From NCBI GenBank assembly GCA_013399855.1, contig VXAY01012532.1, positions 1,382,815 through 1,446,814 on the forward strand: a stretch of 64,000 nucleotides of DNA. The letters are read 5' to 3'. The stretch comes from Oxyruncus cristatus (taxonomy: Eukaryota; Chordata; Aves; Passeriformes; Cotingidae). The position numbers and the translations under genes were made by a program. Below, in pieces: positions 26,450 through 37,565 of the stretch (positions within the stretch are counted from its first letter, which is position 1; each line of letters opens with the position of its first letter). The notes below the pieces were generated by a model. That model was not told where the DNA came from and searched no databases. It saw nothing but the letters and a program-made list of their open reading frames with translations.

Positions 26450-27929
26450 ATATTTTTGCTTTAATATTTTCTTCTTCTTCTGTCATCTATGTGGCTGGTG
26501 TTGTCTTATTTGGCTGCTCCTACAGGTTTGTTGGGAAGATATGAAATAATTTTGCAATTTACCATGAAAGAAAACAACTCATCTTGTGAAGATTCATCAC
26601 AGGTCATTGTTCAGTTTGTTCACAGAACAAAGACAAAAAGTCAGTGAAAATAATGCCAGATACATACTTGAGGACCTGACTTTGCATTTCCTGTTAAAAG
26701 ATTTCAAGAAATTAGCAATCGTAGCAGTTCATGCAGTTTCCAAGATCATTTTAAGAACACAGCCTGTTTGTCTATTTCTTTTTTACCCCTTGGTTTAACA
26801 CTAATTTAGAGGAGATAATAGTAATAAATAAATTAAAAAAAAAAAAAGAAAAAGGACAGCATGACACATACCGATATCTCTTTTATGCAAATATCATTTC
26901 TGATGTTTTAAAAAGATTCTTCCTTCACAAAACATATGTTTTTTGTCTTTCCATCACTTTATTTTTCTTCTCTGCAGCATTTTGTTGCAGTCTGATGACT
27001 ATATTGCAGTAAGGAACATTATGGAAGTTATCACTCATTAAACTGCATGTTTAATTAAGCTGCATGTTGTGAAGCAAACAGAAACATTAACGTAACTTAT
27101 CATAAATTAAGTTGTTATTTTGAACCACAGAGTGGTAAAAACAGCTTCTGTTGTTTCTTGTTTCTGTCCACATTTCTCTGGTGATTTAAAAATACCTCTG
27201 TAACGTGGGATTTTGTTACTGCTTTTTCCCATCCCCGGGAAATAAGTTCTTAGGTATAAGAATTTATTGTTTCTTCTTCATTTCTCCTATTCTCTACCAT
27301 TCCAAGCTGTTCTTTTTATTCCTCTTCAGAGGAAATGTTTGATGAGTTGGGCTTAAAAGAAAAAATAAAATGCCTACATTTTATACTACCACTCTTTAAT
27401 CTTCATAGCAGGACACAGAATAAAATCCTACAGCCAAGATATTCTCATAATAGTTGATTTATATGTAGTTTATTTTATAGAATGGCTATTTGCATGAAAA
27501 TGCAAAATATGAAAGGACTTGCCATGTTCTCACACTTGTTCTAAATATTTGACTTTAAAATAGCTTGTGAACTTCAGCTTTTGCCTTCAAACTCTGATGC
27601 ATGTACATGGTTATATAATCCATAAACAAATGAAATAATTGCTACTAATACAGCGTTTTGAAGACTTTTTGCAACATGCACTCTTAGACAAAAAGAATGA
27701 CAGCTTGGAGCCAACTTCACAGAAGAGAAATTGTAAAGTTTTTTAGTTTTATGGATACCTATGCATATATATATACACATATTCATATACACGATCATAT
27801 TGAGCAGGACTTTAAAACTCCAACACACCAGAATAATTCTGTCTTCTCTCAGATGAAAATAGGTTTCTCTTATGATACTATTCTCCCTATTCTCTTGCCT
27901 TTAGTTCTGAATTTTTAAAAATGTTTACT
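26450..27929. other. No gene seen
   Basis: AT-rich unassigned sequence with an A-run at 26834-26855 and a short TA/CA array at 27765-27792. Nothing coding was recognised. Confidence 0.5.
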
Positions 27930-28262
27930 GTCCCTGTGGCTCAAGCGGCCATGAGTGAAAAGTCTAGGGAATTCAATCCAGCTATACAGAGGGGTTCCTG
28001 AGTCCAGGAACACCCAAGCGTGGCCCCTATGACCCTGAAGCCCTCAGCAGCAATTGGGAGGGGGAGAGAGGAGCGGAAGGTGCCAGAAGTGACCAAGGGA
28101 CTTTTAAATGTCTCCAGGGAGTTCAAGCATGGCACATCCATGAAGTCATGGCACAGCAGTTCACACAGACAGGGTGAGCAGGAAGGGCTCTTCTCTGACC
28201 AACTGGAAGCAGCCAATAGAGGCAGTAAAAAGATGGAGTAGCTGGTAAGGAAGAGCAAAGAG

Positions 28263-28378
28263 ATCACAGAATCACAGAATGTGATGAGTTGGAAGGGATC
28301 CGTAAGGACCATTGAGTCCAACTCCGAGCCCTTCACCCATTCCCAAGAGTCACACCATGTGCTCGAGAGTATCATTTC
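28263..28378 (-). mobile_element. CR1 3'-tail fragment, inserted opposite to copy B
   Basis: Read on the minus strand this gives GAGCACATGGTGTGACTCTT, GAGTTGGACTCAATGGTCCT, CCCTTCCAACTC and the tail ATTCTGTGATTCTGTGAT. This is the same 3' UTR type as the end of copy B (31200-31313) but in the opposite direction. At about 116 bp it is a classic severely 5'-truncated CR1. It separates two stretches that both fit the CR1 5' region, so I read it as nested in copy B. Confidence 0.85.
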
Positions 28379-28480
28379 ATCCCAAGTCTTAATAACATAC
28401 TAGTCTAAGCTTCCTCAGATATGGTGTTGACACCCTGTAGAGCTCAATCCCTTAGAGCTCTGGGAGTCGCTGAACCAGCC

Positions 28481-29560
28481 ATGTCAGAGGCCTCCATCCA
28501 GACAGACCTGCTGATGGCAGAAGCAGCTCTCCAGGTCACAGGTTGCCAGAAGTGCCTGATGCTTCTTTGAGAGGCTGGGGCTGTCAAACTGTTCTTTTGC
28601 AGAGAGTGTGCTGTGGTTGAAGAGCTGTGTCACCAGGTGAAGGAGCTACAGGAGGAAGTGAAAAGGCTTTGTAGTATTAAAGCAAATGAACAAAGGAGAG
28701 ACTGATGCTACAGTCTCAAGGCTCTCAGGAGTCTCGAACCTCCATGGTGGTGGAGAAACAAGTGGACTCAGAACCGTGCAGGGTAATTAGTCAAAGGACT
28801 GTTAGTGAAGGGTCTGTTAAAGACGAAGGTTGGAAGCAGGTCACTGCACGTACCAGGAGGAAAATTCCTCCTCCTCAGAATTTGACAGGAAGGACTGCCA
28901 CCTTCTACAACAGGTATAAGGCTCTGGAACTAGAAGGCCAGACAACTGATGAGGTGGGCAAAGATCCTTCTGGGGTAGTAGGGCCTCTTAAAACAACACC
29001 ATCCCTACCTCACTTGAAGACCTCCTCTGTCAACAGGAAAAGAAGGGAAGTTGTAATAGGAGATACCCTTTTAAGGGGAACAGAGGGCCCCATGTGCAGA
29101 CCAGACCCAACTCACAGGGAAGTTTTCTGTCTCCCAGGGGCTCAGGTAAGGGACATTACTGGAAAACTCTCCAGTCTGATAAGGCACTCTGATTATTATA
29201 CACTACTGGTTGTTCAAAGTGGCAGCAAAGAAAAAAAAGAGAAGTCTGAGGGCAATGGAAGAAGGGCCCTGGGATGACTGGCAGGGGGATCAGGAGCACA
29301 GGTAGTGATTTCCTCGATTCTTCGAGTAACAAGGAATAATATTGATAGGTATAGGCAGATCAATCATGTCAAAGGGTGGCTCTGAGGCTGGTGTACTTGG
29401 AAAAATTTTGGGTTTTGTGGCCATGGGATGACCTACTCAGCATCTGGTCTACTGACACCTGACAGGACGTACCTATCTCAGAGAGGACAAGAGTTTTAGC
29501 ACAAAAGCTAGTGGGGCTCACTGTAAGAGCTTTAAACTGGCTTGGAAGGGAGAGGGGGAC
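28481..29560 (+). pseudogene. CR1 copy B ORF1 (Cys motif + esterase), broken
   Basis: Translation from ATG 28481 gives MSEASIQTDLLMAEAALQVT and then CQKC ... CREC, the paired C-x2-C motif seen in copy A, followed by a leucine-rich EELCHQVKELQEEVKRL helix-like segment. TGA codons at 28568 and 28703 and a frame change precede a 190-codon open stretch (from 28705) covering the middle region and the start of the esterase: VVIGDTLLRGTEGPMCRPD, HREVFCLPGAQVRDITGKL, SDYYTLLVVQSGS. The nucleophile Ser of the GDS block is Thr (ACC at 29065-29067). After another frame change the C-terminal block that normally reads DGxHLSQRG reads DRTYLSQRG, with Tyr (29470-29472) in place of the catalytic His. Even without its stops this esterase would lack both key residues. 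Confidence 0.82.
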
Positions 29561-29675
29561 AAAACCAGGCTCGCCAGTGTTGAGCGATGCGATGGTGTGC
29601 CAGAACTTGAGGAAACAAGCATTAATGGGATCCTGTAATCTGCTTCATAAGGTATTGGTTACAATATACCACACC

Positions 29676-31231
29676 TGAAATATTTCTACACCGATGCATG
29701 CAGCATGAGGAACAAACAAGAGGGGATTGAAGTTTTGGTCCAGTCCTAGAGACTTGACATCATTGGCATAAGCGAAATATGGTGGGATGAGACCTGTGAC
29801 TAGAGTGCCCTGTTGGACAGTTACAGGTTCTTCAGAAGGGATAAGCAGGACAAAAGAGGCAGAGGAATGACACTAATAGAAGGGTTAGAGTGTATGGAGC
29901 TCACAGCTGGCACAGGTGAGAGCCTCTGGGTAAGAATCAAGGGGCAAACAAATAATGAGGATGGAAGCCTGTTATAGACCTCCCACCCAGGAAGCTAATG
30001 CAGATGAAATATTCTTTGTGGAACTAAGGGACACTTGCAAATCAACTGCCCTTGTCCTTATGGGGGACTTCAACTTGCCAGAAATGAAGTGGGAGCATCA
30101 CACAGCTGGTACAACCCCGGCCTGACGGTTCCTAAAAAACCTGGTTGACAACTTTATGGAATATGTCCTAAAGGAGCCAGCTCAAGAAAAATACTCTCCT
30201 TGATCATCTGCTTGTCAACAGAGTGGATCTTGTGAGCAAAGTGGAGATTGGTGGCTGTGTTGGCCACAGCGATGACAAGGTGATTGAATTTAAAATCTCT
30301 GGTGGCAGGAGGAAAAGTGTCAGCAAAACCTCAGCCTTACTCAGTTAGTAAGCAAGGTCCCCTGGGAAACTGTTTTTGCAGGTGCTGGGGTCCATCACTG
30401 CTGGTCACCTTTTAAACATCACCTCCTAAGGGCAAAGAAACAGGTAATTCCCAAATACTGGAAGTCAAACAGGTGAGGCAGAAGGCCGGCTTGGCTGAGC
30501 AGGGATCTTCTCTTGGAAATAAGCCAAAAAAGGAAGGTGTATGCCCAGTGGAAGCAAGGTCAAGTGACATGGGAAGAATTCAGAGATACTGTTTGTCATT
30601 GTAGGGAGAAAATCCATGTAGCCAAAGCTCAAATGGAGTTGAAGCCAGAAATGTGGGGAACAATGAAAAGATTTTTTTCAACTATATTAAGAGCAATAGA
30701 CAATGTAAAAATAACATTGACCTATTACAAAATGAGGATGGTCACCTCACAAACAGTGACAGAGAAACAGTGACAGGGGTGTTTAATACTTTCTTTGCCT
30801 CTGTCTTCAACACAGATGACAAATGAAGGGGGTCTCAGCGCCCTGAGCTTGGGGACCATGACTGTGAGAATGATCAACTCCCAGTCAACCCTGAAACAGT
30901 GTGGGATCTACTGCTCCAACAGGATCCCTACAAATCTATGGGGCCAGATGGGATTCATCCCAGAATCCTCAGAGCTGGCTGATGTCACCACAAAACCTCT
31001 CTCAATGATTTCTGAGCAGTCTTGGGAATCCGGAGAGGTCCCAGCTGGCTGGAGCTAGGGAATGTTGTCCTGAAGTTGTGTCAGGGGAGGTTTAGGTTGG
31101 ATATTAGAAAGAGGTTCCTCACCCAGAGAGTGGCTGGATACTGGAACAGGCTCCCCAGGGAAGTGATCACAGCACCAAGCCTAACAGAATTCAAGAAGCA
31201 TTTGGACAACACCCTCAGGCACATGGTGTGA
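29676..31231 (+). pseudogene. CR1 copy B ORF2: endonuclease and RT edges, RT core deleted
   Basis: The apurinic-type endonuclease is readable from YFYTDACSMRNKQEGIE: IIGISEIWWDET with the catalytic Glu kept, YRPPTQEANADEIFF, MGDFNLPEMKWEHH (GDFN kept, near 30060-30080), then NRVDLVSKVEIGGCVGHSDD. The last block should end SDH; here it is SDD (30271-30276), so the catalytic His is lost. Several stops and frame changes follow. The linker (KRKVYAQWKQGQVTWEEFRD, CHCREKIHVAKAQMELK) and the RT entry block (MGPDGIHPRIL, SGEVPAGW) are present up to about 31058. The sequence then jumps to GRFRLDIRKRFLTQRVAGYW and NRLPREVITAPSLTEFKKHL, the very end of ORF2. The palm with FxDFSKAFD and YADD is missing. 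Confidence 0.86.
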
Positions 31232-31492
31232 CTCTTAGGGATGTGCAGGGCCAGGAGCTGGATTTGATGGTTCTTTTGGGTCCCTTCCAAGTCAGCATAT
31301 TCTCTGATTCTGTAAGTAGAAATCAACAGGAATTTTCTGATGAAGCTTTTTTTTGCTGAAAAGAAGCAGTCAAAAGAAAAATTCTTGTTAAAATTTTGTC
31401 AATTTCTCTTAGGAAAATTCTCCAGGGTCCAAGATGGCATCTGGGGAAATGTGTTTCAAAGTAAGTGTCTGATGGACTGATTCCAGGGATCC

Positions 31493-32374
31493 TGTCATGG
31501 TCAAAGTAGATTTCTGTATTTTATTCCCTTTTTCCAACATCATTTGGGAGGGACTGTCTCCTTAGGAAACAATCCCCCCCTCCTTTGTTGGGGCTGGGGC
31601 AGGAGGGGAAGAACAAAAAAGCACCAAAAGGGCAGAAAATGGAACTCTCACTCTTCCTTGGACCACATATGCTAGTGCCTGCAGGGTCCACATGGCACTG
31701 TCCTCCACCAGAGCCCCTGCCACCACCACCCGGACCACTGCCCGGCCGCGGCAGGATCTCTTATTGACACAGCTGGAGACAAACCAAAAGTGGAACTACC
31801 CCTACTCATGCCATGTGGAACCAGTGCAGCTGCCCGTGCTGGGAGCCCCTGCTGCTGCCAGCCCCGCTGACTGCTGCTGGATCACTGCACAGACTGCAGC
31901 CCAGCCCAGCCAAGTGGGGCAACACCAGTGCTGGAGACAGCACGTGACAGGGAACAAAGAGCCTCTGGACCAACAATGCTGCTACAGTCAAGACCTGAAC
32001 CTGTCTGGGTGACACAGAGTAGGCAGTTTAATAGTATAATTCCATTTAGACAGCACAGGTTTTCCTAGTTTTCTTTTTGCTTCCCCATTGTTTATTTTGT
32101 TTAGTTGGGCAGAGAGAAGTGGCTGACGGGGAAAACCCTCCACCATGTTTTTCCCTCTTTGTTCCTGGGGGGGCCAGATGGGTGGTGACTTTCCCTCTTT
32201 GTGGAAAAAAATATTTTTTTTGTATCTTTGTACTGCTATTTCGTTGTCAGTAAATGGTTATTTTTTCACTTATACATCCTTGTATTTTGTCTCTCTGCAT
32301 TGGTGGGAAATGAAAAGGGAGGTAGTCCATTTTTTTGGAGTTTCTACCCCAATTTTTGTCTTTAAACCAAGACA
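31493..32374 (-). mobile_element. Endogenous retrovirus LTR (solo), about 880 bp
   Basis: On the minus strand the segment starts TGTCTTGGTTTAAAGACAAA and ends CATGACA, giving a TGTC/GACA inverted terminus. The start closely resembles avian ERV LTRs that begin TGTCCTGGTTTAAAGGCAAA, as I remember them. An AATAAA signal (minus strand, plus positions 31525-31520) lies about 27 bases before the inferred end. Flanks are GATCC and GATTT, at best a decayed 5-base target duplication. Within it, 31640-31960 is GC-rich. No gag, pol or env sequence adjoins it. Three short open frames inside are incidental. The 3' boundary (plus coordinate 31493) is less sure than the 5' one; CTGT..ACAG ends at 31514 and 32375 are an alternative. 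Confidence 0.65.
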
Positions 32375-34454
32375 GATTTGTTATTTAACCTTAAACATAT
32401 GGCAGATGTTTTACTACTTTTAGAGGTATGTGCTGTAGGGTCATTCTGGACTATTTTAGAAACCTATTCCTGTTAAAAGACCAGTGAGTTTTTTCAGTCT
32501 ATATGGTACACATAATTTACTCATGCTAATTTGTCTTATGAGGGCCCTTGGCTTTCAGCTACTTGAATTTGATGTGGAACTTGCTTAAACCTCATGACTA
32601 ATAAATGCAGCAGCTTTATATTAATCAAAAAATGGCAGGATATTAAAATTTCTGGGTAGTGAGAAATGTTATTTATGTGCTTCTCAAGTAGCATTTCGTG
32701 TTTCTAAAATTATAGGTAAGCTCAGTTTGTTCATCTGCTTAACTCAGATGCATTGCTATGATGAATAATGAATAATGAACCATATATGCATTTGTCAGGA
32801 ATAGCCACTATTTTACTTCTATATGCTGTGATGGAATTTTATGTTAAGTTCTGTTTTCCATTTTCTTCAGCAAGATTTTTGTATTCTCAAAAGTAATTGA
32901 AAGTACTTAATTTCAACATTCTGTGTAAAATAGCTTTCTACAAATCGCTATTCTGGAACACATTTGTTGAGCAAAAAGCCAGAATAAGGGAAGAAAAAGG
33001 GACCATCATGTAGCACGTGGCAGAAGCGAAGGGGGCACCAGTCTAAGCTGGTAGTGGGATGAAACCAAAGGCTTGTAAGACCTGACACTGCTAAATACAG
33101 CTGAACATTTCTTCCCCCCATCATCCAACAGCTTCACAAAAGAGCAGCATACGGCAGCAGCCCAAGCCATATGGGCATCTGCAGGAACTCCAGCAAAGAT
33201 CATAGCAAAGGCAGTGAGTGCGCTGTCAGCAGGGCGTGAACACGCCTGCCAAGAGCTGATGGGCTTATGCATCATCAGAGCAGGCACTGAGGAAGCATCC
33301 CTTTCTCATCCCCTTCCCATCAGTACCCTGTAACAGTACCAAGTAAAAAAATCCATATTTTAAGTTCCTGAAAAGAGCACAGTATTTTGTTTACAAGCAC
33401 TGCAGCCACTTGTACTGATCTTTTACAGGAATGTGCTCAAGTCCCAGGAGTGACTGTTTGCAGGAGGTACAAAAAATATCAATTTGTGCACCAAAAGTAG
33501 GGAATCTGTCTAAAACTGTAGCCTGTCTATTACTAAGTCTGTTGAGGCAACGACATGGTGACTTTTGCAAACACAAATTTTTTCCTGTGTATGTTAGTTA
33601 TGAAGCTGGTTCAGGCAGCCTTTGTGATAAGGGCTCAAGTGGAGGACACACACAGAGCAGTTTACTCTGGGTGACTTACCAGCACAGTCTCTTTCACCTG
33701 CTGGTCTCACATTTGGAACACAGGAAAGAAGGACCTGAAAGTTTGCGGAGCTGTGTAGCATCTCAGTAGGATGAAACACTGTCTGAATGACAGACAGGTT
33801 TATCTTCCAAGTTCTGGGCCAACAGTCAATCAGACAGTTATGAAGGACCTGTCATCTAGGAAAGGCATATCTGCTTGATATATATATATACCATAAGACT
33901 CAGGTGACTTGTGTGTGCTGATCATTTTTTATATATTGTCTTCTGGCTTCCAAGTTATTATTATTCTGTGCCTTTTCTTGTAGGTAGGTTTTATATACGG
34001 AAATATTTTGTCTAAGTTTCACAGGAAATCAAAATCAACAATATAGTGAAATGAATTTTCAGATTAATTGCTTGATGAGATTATGCAGATTAAGTGAATT
34101 CATAAATGAATTGTCCAGAAACTCCTACACAATAATGTTGATAAAAATACAAATGTAATTTTCGTCTATCGTTGTTGAACTAAATCTTTTTTTCTGTAAA
34201 CAAAATCTGAAAGATTTTTCAGTATAACTAAGTGCTGCTGAATCCAGTTGTATTCAGTCATAGATGCAGTCTTCAGGCCCTAAAAAAGTCTGTAGTATAG
34301 AATCATTCTCAAACTTGCAGGATAGGATTTTAGAGCAGACAATTCTGTGTGCATATAATTTGGCAATAAATATCAGTCCTGGTTGTGCTTAGGTCTTTTA
34401 CACATGCCATTTTTTCAGAATATTTTGAATCTTTCTACAGATTTTAAAAGTCAC

Positions 34455-34500
34455 TTTGGGTTTTTTTGTTTTTTTTGTTTTTTTTTTTTTTTTTTTTCNT
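34455..34500 (+). repeat. Poly-T tract with an undetermined base
   Basis: A run of T with scattered G, ending in an N at 34499. The undetermined base marks a homopolymer sequencing problem; the true tract length is not known. Confidence 0.85.
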
Positions 34501-34940
34501 AGTTTCTGTAAATTACAGAAATTTTTTCTTTGGAGTGGTCAGATTCCTGTTCAATCATGCTCACAGATCTTTGTATTAGTCTAAATAAATTTATAGTGCA
34601 ATTTTAAAAAGTTGTTACTCATTGTACATGAAGGAAAGTTTGTTCTTCCTATGGAAAATCTGAGTCTCAACATTGTATTATATTTTAAACCAAGATACAT
34701 GTCTCTGAAAGTAATACCACTTAGCAATAGTGGCTGGCAAGGGCTCATCTTGCAAAAGAAAAAGGGACAGTAATGAAAAAGGGATAGTAATGAAAAATAT
34801 TTCCTCATGTTTCCAACAAAATGGTAACAGAAAATATGTATAAAATATAGCATACATTTGTTGTCTTCATATGTATCAACATAATTTACTTAAATCTTAA
34901 CACTCCCATTTGAAACAAAGAATAGTATATGTTCACACAT

Positions 34941-34991
34941 TTTGATATATATTTTATATATACATATATATATATATATACACACACACCC
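34941..34991 (+). repeat. Compound microsatellite (TA)n(CA)n
   Basis: TA units with single interruptions pass into a short CA run and a C run. Similar in layout to the array at 5632. Confidence 0.88.
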
Positions 34992-35482
34992 CCAATGTTT
35001 CTACGAAGAAGAACTAGCTCTCTTACACTAATCCCTGGGATTTATGCATGACACAAAGAGGCTAAGCTCCATATGCCTCCTGTCTTTTCCTGCCAGCTTG
35101 CTTTTTTCAAGTCAGTAGTATCTTGTGTCTGATAGCATCAAAAGCTTGAAGTGAGTCTCATGTTCATGCACAGCCATTTATCCTTCACCCAAAAGCAGAA
35201 TACTTTGCACTCTAGAATATATGATTTTTATGAATATAGGGTCTCTCTTTTGAGAAGGCTTGTGGATCTTCATAAAGGTTTTTAATTAAGGTGAAATGTG
35301 GCCTCTTCTATGGGCTGCTCAGTATACTCATGGGAAAGCAGGTTGTTATGGGACTACAGTCCTGGATGCATGCAGGTGACAGGGGAAGACATCAGCTCTT
35401 GTTGCTTAGGTCCTCCCTAGCAACAGCTGTTCTCTTCCCCCTCTTGTCCCAGCACAAAGCCACGTTAAAATATCTGGTGCAA

Positions 35483-35509
35483 TGGACTGGACTGGACTGG
35501 ACTGGACTT
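35483..35509 (+). repeat. Pentanucleotide array (TGGAC)5
   Basis: Five exact TGGAC units in a row, with no recognised host repeat around them. Confidence 0.85.
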
Positions 35510-37008
35510 TTCTGATGTAGGCATTCAAAGGTAATGGTTTTAGCACCTAGATCTGCTTAGGGTTTTGACATTCTCTAAGGGATCATGAGCATTCCCTGAA
35601 ATGTGAGAATAACCTACTCAAAAAGTGCACAAAAATGACGTTTACACAGCAGATCAAAGGGATGCATTTTTGCTGCAACAAATGAGACCATGGCAACGAT
35701 TTTTCAGGGTGACACTTCCTAAGATTTTGCACTCATTGTCATGAGTGTATACTTTTGCCAGATGTAATGGAAAATATTTGCAGCTTTTTCTTGGGCCTGT
35801 ACAGTAATAAGGCCCCCATGGCCTTAATCTGCGTGTGAACTTAATGTTGCCACACTGCTAAATCAAGAAAGGCTCTTTTTGCTTGACAGGTGATAGATCT
35901 TCTGTGAGATGATCTATAAGACAATTTTCAAATATCTGAGGAATAAAGGCTTGTCTTAGTGTTACTTTCATATATGAGAAAATGATTGATTAAGCTTAAA
36001 TATTATCTCACCATAAAAAATAACAAGGCAGTATTTCATTAGTATGTATTTTCCTTTCTGTACAAACCAGATATAGAAAAAACAGCTAGTAGCATGATTG
36101 GAAAAGTATTACACAACTACAGTGTGCTGACAACAATTAAGATATCTAATAAGTCCTATTCTTGGCTAAGTAAAGCCCGGTTCAGAGCATACAACATAGC
36201 AGGAAGATCAACTACTTGCAAATAAACCACCATATGTTGTAATAAACTGGTACTGATACATATTCAGTTTTATATGATGCAACTTTCAGAAGACACCAAT
36301 AAGTTCTTGTGGTGATAACTTCTAGTTACCACTGTGGTTTTTCTGGGTGACCATCAGTTCAGACACCATCCGTAAGAAATATATTTTGTTGTAACTTATG
36401 GGAGTTTGGAGTTTCCAACAGCTCATAAGAAAGCGCACAAATGGCCTTGTCTGCCTTACTCCCATCTTTTGCTATGATTAAAGAGGAAACCTTTTCTAGA
36501 AATACTGGATTGTTACATCTGGAATTTCTGTGCTAGATGATGCCATTAGCCTCTAAGCTTCGATCAAAATTTCTCCAGCTTTTCTGACTACATAGTAAAA
36601 GGTCTTCAGGAAGGGGGGAAGTAGGGATGGAGGCCAGGAGAAGGCCACTTCAGCAGTGTAAGTACAGAGAAGCAGGAAGCACCCATGATTACAGTTCATG
36701 TGGACTGTGAGAAGATGAATGGAGGTGAAATCAGAGAAAACTGGGAAGTTATATTCACATTTTAACAGAAGTTATAACAGTAGGGAAATTATAGATCAAA
36801 ATGCAGTTACTACTTCCTGGGTGGAATGCAGTTGGCAAGCATGAAATCTGTTCCATGATGACTCACCCCACACCCAGACTGCAAGCTTAAGCACATACTA
36901 AAAGGAATGAAATGGAGAGTGGAGACACAATGGCCAGGCTCTGTTGTGGCCAATAAACCACGCAGCAGCTGTCAACCAAGGGATACAGGAGAAGATGTCT
37001 TGCTAAAC

Positions 37009-37565
37009 TGTGGTGAAATCACTCTCCTTGGATGAACTTCATTATAATCTAATTGTAATACTAATGCACTGCTCCATCCCAAAGTTACTCATCTCTGTGA
37101 TACAACCACCCCTCACTGAGCATGCACTCCATATTTCATTGACTAAATTTTTAAGACTGAAGACAGAGAATTTTGCACAAATCAGTAACAAAAGTATGTA
37201 TGACTCGAGCCACTCAAGCTCCACCTAAAAATATAAAAGTATAAAAGTGAGTAAGGGAGGGGGGAGAAGTCACAGAAGACTCCATTGTAACTTCCGAGAT
37301 CAGCTGAAGGACTGAACCTGTGTTCTCCCCCATAGGGAGGACTGTTGTGTGAGAACCATATTCTATTTGTGCTAAATGGTTATCTCAAGTTGGATTTCAT
37401 TGGTGATTAGAGTTTGTATGTATATAACTTTAAATTCTTCTTTGCAGTCAGTTACTATCACTGTCAGTCTTCAAACTTTACCATGTCAAAATTTTCTATT
37501 ATCAGTGTATTTATTAGTAAAGTGTTCTATTCTGTAACCTGTTTACCATGAGTCCTTCACGAGCA
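37009..37565 (+). mobile_element. Probable endogenous retrovirus LTR (solo), about 557 bp
   Basis: The segment starts TGTGGTGAAATCACTCTCC and ends CACGAGCA. A TATA-type box (TATAAAAG at 37232-37239, repeated once) is followed about 280 bases later by AGTAAA (37516-37521), a possible variant poly(A) signal. The flanks CTAAAC (37003-37008) and CTAACA (37566-37571) agree at four of six positions, as expected for a diverged target duplication. No internal retroviral genes were recognised on either side. This is the only LTR in the window on the plus strand. Family assignment is uncertain. Confidence 0.5.

Larger units (their letters stand above)
27930..31313 (+). mobile_element. CR1 LINE copy B, near-full span but internally deleted
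   Basis: A plus-strand CR1 with, in order: a 5' UTR-like segment (about 27930-28480, interrupted at 28263-28378 by an opposite CR1 tail), ORF1 (28481 to about 29560), the ORF2 endonuclease (from about 29676), the ORF2 linker and start of the RT, a deletion of the RT core near 31058-31078, the last 50 or so codons of ORF2, and a 3' UTR ending ATTCTCTGATTCTGT at 31313. The 3' UTR (CACATGGTGTGACTCTTAGG ... GGGTCCCTTCCAAGTCAGCA) is a different CR1 subfamily tail from copy A. Stops and frameshifts occur throughout. Most CR1 insertions are strongly 5'-truncated, so a copy with a 5' end and internal loss is atypical. The exact 5' boundary is inferred. Confidence 0.88.
32375..37008. other. No gene seen
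   Basis: Unassigned sequence with simple repeats listed separately. A GC-richer interval at 33000-33300 is open on the minus strand but shows no domain. A purine-rich patch lies near 36600-36660. Confidence 0.45.

Noticed and set aside
27941..28375. 144-codon minus-strand open frame
   Set aside because: It lies in CR1 copy B 5' UTR-like sequence and the nested CR1 tail; its start codes the CR1 3' UTR and not a gene.
31692..32012. 106-codon plus-strand frame with Pro- and Ala-rich composition
   Set aside because: It lies inside the GC-rich part of the minus-strand LTR and reads antisense to it.
33006..33287. GC-richer minus-strand open frame of 93 codons
   Set aside because: No recognisable fold or family, no splice borders, and neighbouring frames are also fairly open, as expected from base composition.
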